Assembly (NCBI GenBank): GCA_001247695.2
Contig: LGRX02015686.1
Coordinates: 1-23,061 of the forward strand
Direction of reading: 5' to 3'
Source of the DNA: Cymbomonas tetramitiformis
Taxonomy: Eukaryota; Chlorophyta; Pyramimonadophyceae; Pyramimonadales; Pyramimonadaceae
DNA length: 23,061 bases
Shown here: positions 16,755-23,061 of the stretch, in pieces
How positions within the stretch are numbered: the first letter of the stretch is position 1
Layout: each line of letters opens with the position of its first letter
Made by a program: the position numbers and the translations under genes
Notes under the pieces: generated by a model
Database searches by the model: none
Told to the model about the DNA's origin: nothing
What the model saw: only the letters and a program-made list of their open reading frames with translations

Positions 16755-17351
16755 TTACCCATCGAGGTGTACGAACTGCTTGTTTCGGGGCGCGGGCTCG
16801 GGCTTGTCGTTTAGGTTAGGTGCGTTATTTGCGGCTTCGTGTGTTATTTCTCGGGGCAGGTGTGCTGCGTGGGTGGATATTTCTGCTATGGGTGCCTCGG
16901 GCTCGGACTTGTCGTTTTGGTTAGGTGCGTTATCTGCGGCTTCGTTTGTTATATTTCTTAATTTATCACAATTTCTTTTAATTGAAGCAATAGTTGTGTC
17001 CGACTTAAATTTACCCGCAAGTAACTCACTTAAAAAGTTGTCAATACCTGTGTCGGTTTTGGTCATATCAGTATATAAGTCATTCATTTTTTTTTTATAG
17101 TCCTCATTGTCTTCTAGGCCATTTAATAAAATATTTAATTTTCGTCTTATTTCATCTTTTTGACCCTTCATACGAGTAGCTTTTGTTGTAATTTTGGGCT
17201 CCTTAGATGTTGCAGGTGCACCTGCTGGCGCGGACGGTGCATCGCTGGTTGGCCACGTATTAGCCAACTCACTGAACACTTCTTTTGCGGCCTTAGACAT
17301 CTCAGGTGTAGGTTTTGTCATACGTGCGCGCAGTTCTACGTGTACCGACAT
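16755..17351 (-). CDS. Protein E: charged repeat-containing protein (198 aa)
   Basis: First ATG in this frame is 17351 (MSVHVELRARMTKPTPEMSK); the frame is open to a GTG at 17411 which lies only about 13 bp from the TATA box, so 17351 is preferred. A Pro/Ala-rich N-terminal part is followed by a basic helical region (KGQKDEIRRKLNILL) and then IDNFLSELLAGKFKSDTT, which is faintly like a stretch of the gene 17794-18117 (IDEFLKFAFGMSDTT). The C-terminus has two copies of about 35 residues (EAADNAPNQNDKSEPE and EAANNAPNLNDKPEPA; 105-bp period at 16795 and 16900). No known domain. The stop lies in a GTAACG hexamer identical to the donor of the lectin-gene intron, so splicing into the next gene is conceivable. 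Confidence 0.65.
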   Translation of the reverse strand: MSVHVELRARMTKPTPEMSKAAKEVFSELANTWPTSDAPSAPAGAPATSKEPKITTKATRMKGQKDEIRRKLNILLNGLEDNEDYKKKMNDLYTDMTKTDTGIDNFLSELLAGKFKSDTTIASIKRNCDKLRNITNEAADNAPNQNDKSEPEAPIAEISTHAAHLPREITHEAANNAPNLNDKPEPAPRNKQFVHLDG

Positions 17352-17423
17352 GTCGCAAGTGAAATGAGTCAAACCTCGCGAACCATAAACGTTTACGAAT
17401 ACGATGGGCACTCGACATGCTGG

Positions 17424-17431
17424 TATTTATA
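17424..17431 (-). promoter_or_regulatory. TATAAATA box of the 16755-17351 gene
   Basis: TATTTATA on the plus strand, 73 bp before ATG 17351 on the minus strand. The octamer is identical to those at 7321 and 18163. Confidence 0.55.
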
Positions 17432-17793
17432 CTCTATGCGCTACCATCTGGCACTTTAAACGCGCACGGGATGTTGCAATATGATGGCTACCGTAAACAC
17501 GCATGTGATTTTACGTTGTGTCAAAACGCGATTGCCCCCACGTCGGTTTTTTGTATGACTACGACGCGTACGTTTTTGCTGCACTACGCGCGCACAACAA
17601 GGTGCGCGTTGCACAAAGTGATTCGAGCAAATAACGACCGTTTGCCTTAGTAAAAATGCAGCTAGACACCGCACGGTTGATACGAGGTACAACCCCCTTT
17701 TGACGCAAATAGATTGTAGGTTAAAACAACGCTTGCGTATGATGTGAAATTTACAAAACAATGTTACGTCGGTTTTAAAAAAATCGCTTCTGG
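17432..17793. other. Intergenic stretch without a convincing gene
   Basis: Frames of about 77 and 118 codons exist on the two strands but start inside or next to the TATA box or overlap a better gene, and their composition is not persuasive. No repeat or RNA gene seen. Confidence 0.4.
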
Positions 17794-18117
17794 CTACTTG
17801 TATTTGCTCCATTTTAGTATCAACGCGAATGCTTCTGGCGTATCTGCGTATTCACCAAGAAGTTCGATCCAGCGCGTTTTGGCTTCGGTGACCGTTACCA
17901 CTTGCGTGGTATCCGACATCCCGAATGCGAATTTCAAAAACTCATCGATATTAAAATCTGGGGACAGTGTAGTGTCATGCCTTTTGTTACACTTTACTAA
18001 CGCCTCGTTTACACAAGATTTTAGTGCGAATAGATCATATTCTCTTTTGCGTTTATCACCCACAGCCATCCGTAATGTAAGATTGGACATGGCGTCCACC
18101 ATTTCCAGTTTATCCAT
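17794..18117 (-). CDS. Small protein D of the duplicated cassette (107 aa)
   Basis: First ATG 18117 (MDKLEMVDAMSNLTLRMAVG); the frame extends to a GTG at 18138. It shares the MSNLTLRM opening and a KTRWIELL segment with the gene 15341-15637 (GELTLKM and TTRWRDLL). Between them is a basic, Cys-containing helix and IDEFLKFAFGMSDTTQ. No known domain. A TATAAATA box lies 46 bp upstream. Its position, just downstream of a YYxLCC gene on the same strand, repeats the arrangement of genes A and C. Confidence 0.72.
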   Translation of the reverse strand: MDKLEMVDAMSNLTLRMAVGDKRKREYDLFALKSCVNEALVKCNKRHDTTLSPDFNIDEFLKFAFGMSDTTQVVTVTEAKTRWIELLGEYADTPEAFALILKWSKYK

Positions 18118-18162
18118 GATTGACAAAGTTGCACACACAGGTGTGCTGGTATAACGACGTGC

Positions 18163-18170
18163 TATTTATA
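18163..18170 (-). promoter_or_regulatory. TATAAATA box of the 17794-18117 gene
   Basis: Plus-strand TATTTATA, 46 bp before ATG 18117 on the minus strand. Confidence 0.6.
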
Positions 18171-18296
18171 TTGCCGCGCATGACTGGTTGACACGTCCGT
18201 CAGATATACATATTATGACACGCGTGTTTGCGACGTAAATAATCAATCATTTCGTTGCAACCACGATATGCTCACAACCGCCAAAATAAAAATAGA

Positions 18297-18339
18297 AACA
18301 GAACTAGAAATAAAGAAAACAATCCCGTTGGGCATCTTA
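18297..18339 (-). repeat. 3'-flank repeat, copy 2 (copy 1 at 15872-15915)
   Basis: Carries the same GAACTAGAAATAAAG and CCCGTTGGGCATCTTA blocks as copy 1, and lies 14 bp beyond the stop of the 18353-18706 gene. Confidence 0.85.
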
Positions 18340-18352
18340 AAATTTCCTGGCC

Positions 18353-18706
18353 CTACTCTGAGTCCGAAGTGATTTCATTAATTTTTCGTACTGGTGCAAA
18401 AGGTTTTAGTAAGGCTTCGAATTCTTCCATATCGCATACACTTGTAAGAAAGCTTATCGTACCGCAACATAACTCATAGTACGCTGATTTGTCAAAGTCT
18501 TTTGATAGCGCTGACGGTCCATCAGTCATTACCATATTGGATTCCGAGTCGGTATTTGTGGGTGGATCATCAGCGTCCATTGCCTCGCCATCCTGCATAT
18601 TTGCCGCCGGAGGATCAGTGTTGGTTTCCTCGGTGGCCACCAGTACATCATGTTGCGGATCAGTGATCATCGTGAACGTCGCGCCATTCTGCAGTATTGC
18701 CGACAT
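18353..18706 (-). CDS. Protein B of the duplicated cassette: short YYxLCC protein (117 aa)
   Basis: First ATG 18706 (MSAILQNGATFTMITDPQHD); a GTG lies three codons upstream. An acidic, disordered first half is followed by DFDKSAYYELCCGTISFLT, which aligns with DFDLGEYYNLCCRTVEILT of the gene 15979-16722, and an acidic end ITSDSE comparable to YSDTDED there. It lacks the coiled coil and 17-residue repeats of that gene, so it looks like a shorter sister. The shared 3' flank supports common descent. No known family. No TATA is seen at the usual distance; the upstream DNA is GC-rich and belongs to the changed landscape to the right. Confidence 0.7.
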   Translation of the reverse strand: MSAILQNGATFTMITDPQHDVLVATEETNTDPPAANMQDGEAMDADDPPTNTDSESNMVMTDGPSALSKDFDKSAYYELCCGTISFLTSVCDMEEFEALLKPFAPVRKINEITSDSE

Positions 18707-20081
18707 TGCCGACACGGAATTTGTAGATCGGTTCTGTCGCGCACGCCCCGCCCGGTACTCGTCAGTACGACCGCGCGCGATCAGACCCCCCCACCCCCTC
18801 TACCCCTTCCTTTTTTTTTCGCCGCTACGCGACCTGCTCGCATCACCAAATACAGGCGCGCGTATAAAATAACAAAGCGCGGTTAGTGCATTCATCTAGC
18901 TCTGGCGTACGCGCGACGTCATCGTAATTCGCGGTCGCACCTTTGGTAGCTTTGTCACAACTATAGACACGCCCAACCCTGGGGCCGGGGGGGGGCCCCC
19001 TCGCAGCCCCGACAAAGGCCTTCCCTCCCCTTTGCGCTCTCAGCTTCGCCACTTCCCTGCCACCTCTCAGACAGTCATTCCCACGCCCACGCCCAGTTGT
19101 CACCATTTTCCCCCACTCCGCAACATCGCTTTTCCCCAATTTCACGCTCAGATACCACAATTTATACCAGCCACACCACCGCCCCAACTTCACGCTCAGA
19201 TACCACCAGCATTTATAACCAGCCACACCACCACCCCAATTTCACGCTCAGATACCACCAGCAATCCACGTCAGCCCGATGTAAATCTTGCTTCAGCAAA
19301 CCACCAGGAAAGCAGATGCCAGCACCTACGTCCAAGGGCGAGCCTTCCTGACTGCCACCCTTACAGGAGTAAACCTCACAGTCACATCCCCTTTCGCGAG
19401 TCGAAACTCCGTGAAACCCGCGATCAGTACGGCGCCCCCCAGACTACCCCTTCCTCATAATCAGTTATTTGCATGATGACGCTTGTCACGCATCTCAGTT
19501 ATACCCAAAACACGCCAACGCGGTACAGTACGACGCGTCACGACAACAGCACCATCGCACAGCAGCCACGGGCGCCACCCATGGCGTATCAGCCGTTACA
19601 TCTACCCGAAACACCCCAGTCAGTTATTCAGCAGCACGACAGCCACGTCACCACGTACGACACCAACGCCAAACTCGAACTACATTCGCCCTGACCCATT
19701 TCCTGTTCTACAAAATGCTTTCTCTCTGAACTGCCCCTGCTCGCACAACCGGGGCAACAGTCCGCCGGGCGTGGTGCGACGTCCGCCGGGCCTGGCTGAG
19801 CCCATCTACGGCCTCGTGAAGATCAAGGAACATCACAGGCACCACAGCGCCTCATCCGCGCCACGTGGACGAAATCTCCTGCTCGCCGCACCGGATCACC
19901 GCCGGCACCTGCAACACCGACGGGTACAAACGCGAAGCACTGCACCGCGCCCCAAGCACAGACGTTCACGGCAACTCGACATGGACGCACCACATGTGAC
20001 ACCACGTCACAACAGCAGCCATCATCAGAATGTAGTATCTCAAGAGTCACCAACGGGATGTAGCATTTGGCGACAGTTCAA
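18707..20081. other. GC-rich, gene-poor stretch
   Basis: No gene I can support. Frames of 127-200 codons exist on the plus strand (for example 19483-20085) but are rich in His, Arg, Pro, Thr and Ser, with no recognisable motif and no TATA or AATAAA context. The stretch begins with C-runs (about 18784-18800), has a near-palindromic GGGGCC...GGCCCC block at about 18980-19000, and includes a short tandem repeat at 19134-19260. Base composition and texture differ from everything to the left. Confidence 0.5.
19134..19260 (+). repeat. Three tandem copies of a 48-52-bp unit
   Basis: Units start at 19134, 19182 and 19234, each with CCCCAAYTTCACGCTCAGAT and ACCAC, followed by TTTATA and CCAGCCACACCAC in the first two. 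Copies differ by small indels (48 and 52 bp spacing), which breaks any frame and argues against coding. Confidence 0.85.
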
Positions 20082-20375
20082 ATGAGGAAGCAGATCGCTG
20101 ATTGGAGAAGGCGAAACATCGCGAACCGAGAAGACACAAAACGCCTAGCTGCAGCTGTAGGAAAGGAGCTTTTAAAGAGAATAGAGACGATTTCAAAACA
20201 TTCTGCAGATAACACTGAACCTTTCAAAATCATCTTGGCCTTGCGTAAATTTGTATCGAATATATATATTTCCTCGCTGAATTTACAGCGACTCTGCAAA
20301 TTCCCACGCACTAAGCGCCTGTTTGAATCAGTCAGGGACAGCTCGTCTGATACGCGCTCCTCACGTAGCGCATAG
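20082..20375 (+). CDS. Possible small basic helical protein (97 aa)
   Basis: ATG 20082 opens MRKQIADWRRRNIANREDTK and runs to TAG 20373-20375. The composition (amphipathic helix KRLAAAVGKELLKRIETISK, then LALRKFVSNIYISSLNLQ) is more protein-like than other frames in this part, and the local sequence is less GC-rich. No family recognised, no TATA at the usual spacing, and an antisense frame of similar length exists, so it may be chance. Confidence 0.35.
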   Translation: MRKQIADWRRRNIANREDTKRLAAAVGKELLKRIETISKHSADNTEPFKIILALRKFVSNIYISSLNLQRLCKFPRTKRLFESVRDSSSDTRSSRSA

Positions 20376-20377
20376 CC

Positions 20378-21659
20378 TGAATTCAGTGCCCCCAAACCCG
20401 CAACCCCGCTCGCGCGACCACACCGGTTAGGCGTAGATCCACACCCGCATAACGGAAGGCGAGTCCGCAGCGCTAAAGGCCACAGCTCCGCGCAGTTGAG
20501 GTAAGCCCGAGACGCCGTGCGCTAAGTGAACGCTTTTCGTGTTTTCTTGCAAGGAACGGACAGTCGTGCAGGGACCCGATATGCACCTAAGGAGTCTGGA
20601 GCACCTCTGAATTCACCGCACGACAATAAACAGGCGCGCGAAAAGTGTACCCTGAATTCATGCTTGTGTGCGTGCGTTTGCGGTATGTGTGCGTGCCGCA
20701 GCTCAGCTTTAGCTTCACTCACTAACGCCGCTGCTGCTGCCTTCTACGTGTTCGTACGAAGACGTCGTCTTCGTCGTTTACGACTACTTTTCTTTACCAA
20801 GTTCCTTAGGGAATTCTCAGGTGAGGCGCGATAGTTCGCACTCCCGTGAATTCCCACCCTAGGAGTGTTGAGAAGGTGCACGGCGACGCCGAGACGGCCA
20901 GCGGCTTTCCGTTTTAAAAACTCGAATTCAGCACAAACTTGGAAATTCAGCACGCTCGGCTAAGCTCGGCCGCTTCAGACGACGTCACCGCTCAACACTC
21001 CTGACGACTTTTCAAACTCCCGAGAGTCAACGGCTCCTCTGCCCGGACCCCGCTGCGACCGTTTTCAAGTGTGCATTCACGCGCGCTCCGGCTGTATGAA
21101 CGCAGAGTGGATTCACCACACTCCTTCGCTGCTTGGACACCATGAATTCCGAAACTTTACCCGACTGTGTTCTTTCGCTGTTGTGGCCTGAGCCGACCCC
21201 GTGAATTCAGCGCCGACTGCCGCCACCTTCTTTGGGCATCCCCACTCGGGCTGGTCGGCCCAACGCGGGGGCTTAATTCAACCTTTTCAGCCAGCCCGAG
21301 CGAGTTGCGAATTTGGTATCTGCTGACTGCTGGACCTTGGTATCCCTTTTGGAGTCGGGCCCAGCAGCCCGTTTGGCCGTCGTTGCGTGGTTCTCGAGCT
21401 GGAGTTGCCCCTTTTCGCCTTCCCCTTCAGGACTCCGCTCTGACCCGGCACCTTTTCGTCAGGTTGCCTGTCAAGACCTTTGGGGATGCTCACCAGTCCC
21501 GTGCACTTTTGACACTCCCAGAAGGGGGCCTTTTTCACAATTTTGCCCTGTTTCCTGAACCTTTCACTTCCATTGATTTTGAAACACCTCTCTGAGCTAT
21601 CTGCAGAATCTCACCCCGTCACTGGCACGGGTCAGCTCTGACGTTCAAGTTGGGAATTC
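20378..21659. repeat. Stretch with clustered GAATTC palindromes
   Basis: GAATTC occurs nine times: 20379, 20609, 20654, 20811, 20848, 20924, 21144, 21203 and 21654. Three are within the octamer TGAATTCA (20378, 20608, 20653), and further sites are close variants (GTGAATTCAG, AAATTCAGCAC). I find no supported gene here; frames such as 21167-21595 lack recognisable motifs. A short imperfect inverted repeat, CGAAGAC/GTCTTCG, lies at 20757-20773. Confidence 0.7.
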
Positions 21660-21684
21660 CCGCCGCGCGCCGCGTCTGAGTAGC

Positions 21685-21990
21685 ATGACCCACCAGCACC
21701 GCATCAACGAGCTGTTTCGTCGCACGCTCTGCCGGCGAAGCCCCGCGCCCTGCTTGAACGCCTGCGTCATATGCCTGACCCCTGTCCCCACGTGGCAGCG
21801 CTGCGCGTCTCACGCCCTCCGGTGCCCCTGCTTGAAGGGACGGCGCATTTGCCACTCGCGCTGCCTGTCCACGTGGCTGACACACAATAGCTCGTGCCCA
21901 CTCTGCCGACGGCCCCCGCGACTCCGCCAGACGCTCATTTCGGAGCACTTCGCCCTTCACCCCGTGACTTGGGCCATTCAGGACTTTTGA
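21685..21990 (+). CDS. RING-CH (C4HC3) finger protein (101 aa)
   Basis: From ATG 21685 the protein carries a full RING-CH ligand set: C27-x2-C30 (CVIC), C47-x-C49 (RCPC), H57-x2-C60 (CHSRCL) and C71-x2-C74 (CPLC), with Trp64 in CLSTWL. The C-x-C, H-x2-C arrangement is that of the RINGv/MARCH class rather than RING-H2. Such domains bind E2 enzymes and act as ubiquitin ligases. Unlike MARCH proteins, no membrane helices follow; the ORF ends in AIQDF, with its stop inside a 60-bp direct repeat. There is no obvious TATA, and the frame is open a few codons upstream, so it could be an exon of a longer gene. It is GC-rich and sits in the repeat-rich right end, so it may be viral or host. Confidence 0.6.
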   Translation: MTHQHRINELFRRTLCRRSPAPCLNACVICLTPVPTWQRCASHALRCPCLKGRRICHSRCLSTWLTHNSSCPLCRRPPRLRQTLISEHFALHPVTWAIQDF

Positions 21991-22044
21991 CACCCCGGTG
22001 GCAGCGTTGACACGCAGCATCAGCAGAGCCGTTCGCGCCTTGCC
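21985..22044 (+). repeat. 60-bp direct repeat, copy 1 (copy 2 at 22360-22419)
   Basis: Both copies run from TTTTGACACCCC through GCAGCATCAGCAGAGCCGT to GCC, with a few substitutions, 375 bp apart. They flank the 18-bp minisatellite. Copy 1 contains the stop codon of the RING-CH ORF. Confidence 0.9.
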
Positions 22045-22132
22045 CGTCTGGCGCGTCGCCTGAAATGCTCGATTCGCCGCAATGCGCCTGGCGCCTGAAA
22101 CACGTGTATCACCCAAAACGCTCGACTCGCCT

Positions 22133-22258
22133 AAATGCGCGCATCGCATGAAATGTGCGCAGCGCCTGATACGTGCGCATCGCCTGAAATGTGCGCAGCG
22201 CCTGAAACGCGCGCATCGCCTGAAATATGCGCATCGCCTGAAACGTGCGCATCGCCTG
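22133..22258 (+). repeat. 18-bp minisatellite, seven contiguous units, with degenerate copies on both sides
   Basis: The unit is close to AAACGTGCGCATCGCCTG. Seven units follow without indels; degenerate ones extend over about 22055-22350, alternating with a GCTCGATTTGCTGCAATGCGCC-like block seen about three times. Because 18 is a multiple of three, frames stay open on both strands (six-residue repeats such as KRAHRL); I take this as a by-product rather than coding. Confidence 0.85.
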
Positions 22259-22359
22259 AGATGCTCGATTTGCTGCAGTGCGCCTGTCGCCTGAAACACG
22301 AGCATCGCCTGAAACGCTCGATTTGCTGCAATACGCCGGTTGCCTGAAACAATTCAACA

Positions 22360-22419
22360 TTTTGACACCCCTGTGGCAGCAGCGACGCGCAGCATCAGCA
22401 GAGCCGTGCGCGCCGTGCC
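22360..22419 (+). repeat. 60-bp direct repeat, copy 2 (copy 1 at 21985-22044)
   Basis: Partner of the copy that ends the RING-CH ORF; it lies between the minisatellite and the 132-bp array. Confidence 0.9.
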
Positions 22420-22436
22420 TCACAACTCACTCCGCT

Positions 22437-23061
22437 TCCCCCTCCCATGCCGGCCTCGTGCAGTGGCCAGCAGCGCATACCACGTCCAGTGGGGCGCAAC
22501 CACTCCTGAAGATTTCAGGCTGCGACCGCGTGCAGTGGTCAGATCGCGTGCAGTGGTCAGAACAGCCTTCCTCCTCCCATGCCGGCCTCGTGCAGTGGCC
22601 AGCAGCGCATACCACGTCCAGTGGGGCGCAACCACTCCTGAAGATTTCAGGCTGCGACCGCGTGCAGTGGTCAGATCGCGTGCAGTGGTCAGAACAGCCT
22701 TCCTCCTCCCATGCCGGCCTCGTGCAGTGGCCAGCAGCGCATACCACGTCCAGTGGGGCGCAACCACTCCTGAAGATTTCAGGCTTCGACCGCGTGCAGT
22801 GGTCAGATCGCGTGCAGTGGTCAGAACAGCCTTCCTCCTCCCATGCCGGCCTCGTGCAGTGGCCAGCAGCGCATACCACGTCCAGTGGGGCGCAACCACT
22901 CCTGAAGATTTCAGGCTTCGACCGCGTGCAGTGGTCAGATCGCGTGCAGTGGTTAGAACAGCCTTCCTCCCCCCATGCCGGCCTCGTGCAGTGGCCAGCA
23001 GCGCATACCACGTCCAGTGGGGCGCCACCACTCCTGAAAATTTCAGGCTTTGACCGCGTGC
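22437..23061 (+). repeat. 132-bp tandem array, about 4.7 copies, running off the window
   Basis: The CATGCCGGCCTCGTGCAGTG start recurs at 22446, 22578, 22710, 22842 and 22974, an exact 132-bp period. Copies differ at only a few sites. Each unit holds CGTGCAGTGG three times and CGTCCAGTGG once, so it was built from a smaller motif. The period is divisible by three, keeping several frames open on both strands; the plus frame (44-residue unit) gets a TGA in copy 5. Three of the copy differences are silent in that frame, too few to show coding. A satellite or virus-end repeat is more likely. Confidence 0.9.

Noticed and set aside
18980..19000. G/C-run palindrome as a replication origin or telomere element
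   Set aside because: A single GGGGCC...GGCCCC block with no repeats of telomeric type or supporting context; too little to call.
19483..20085. 200-codon plus-strand frame
   Set aside because: His/Arg/Pro/Thr-rich low-order composition, overlapped by two other open frames, with no promoter or 3' signal.
21167..21595. 142-codon plus-strand frame in the GAATTC-rich stretch
   Set aside because: Trp/Pro/Ser/Arg-rich with no motif, and antisense and shifted frames of similar quality overlap it.
22420..23031. 203- and 194-codon antisense frames and a 237-codon plus frame in the 132-bp array
   Set aside because: Openness in three frames on both strands follows from a stop-free repeat whose period is divisible by three; no promoter or known motif supports any of them.
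21985..23061. CRISPR-like array from regularly spaced repeats
   Set aside because: The units are contiguous tandem repeats without unique spacers, in a eukaryotic-type context.

Overview
The window looks like DNA of a large eukaryotic DNA virus of the Nucleocytoviricota type, most plausibly an algal virus, either free or integrated in an algal genome. The anchor is a complete family B DNA polymerase of the delta type (12026-15226), interrupted by one short spliceosomal-type intron. A second spliced gene at the left edge encodes a secreted protein with proline-rich SPPPP linkers and C-type lectin-like domains, a style common in algae and in viruses that infect them. TATA boxes, AATAAA-like signals and GT-AG introns show eukaryotic-type expression. 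I saw no rRNA, tRNA or CRISPR.

Layout. 1-3715: partial lectin-like surface protein with one intron. 3716-5273: a broken small ORF (weak), a frameshifted T5orf172/GIY-YIG-like gene, and a six-helix membrane protein resembling the AIG1/FAR-17a family. 5274-8095: minus-strand genes, two of them strongly AT-rich, one with an F-box-like N-terminus. 8280-8965: a decayed gene (glycosyltransferase-like by pattern only) with a frameshift at an 8-bp tandem repeat and two in-frame stops. 9177-9812: F-box-like protein. 9957-11975: four AT-rich minus-strand genes, two of them coiled-coil. 12026-15226: DNA polymerase. 15341-18706: five AT-rich minus-strand genes that include a duplicated two-gene cassette. 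18707-23061: a different landscape, GC-rich, gene-poor and repeat-rich, with clustered GAATTC sites, a RING-CH finger ORF, an 18-bp minisatellite between 60-bp direct repeats, and a 132-bp tandem array that runs off the window.

How the parts fit. Seven genes or pseudogenes on both strands, GC-rich and AT-rich alike, have a TATA element roughly 38-75 bp (mostly 38-50) before the first plausible ATG, so the region 4.0-18.2 kb appears to be one transcriptional regime. Ubiquitin-linked folds recur (two F-box-like proteins, one RING-CH). The AT-rich minus-strand proteins are small, acidic or coiled-coil, rich in internal repeats and locally duplicated; they look like a fast-evolving lineage-specific set on both sides of the polymerase. 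Several plus-strand genes are broken while the polymerase is intact, which fits either an ageing endogenous element or normal turnover of accessory genes. The right 4.3 kb may be host flank or a repeat-rich viral end; the sequence alone does not decide.
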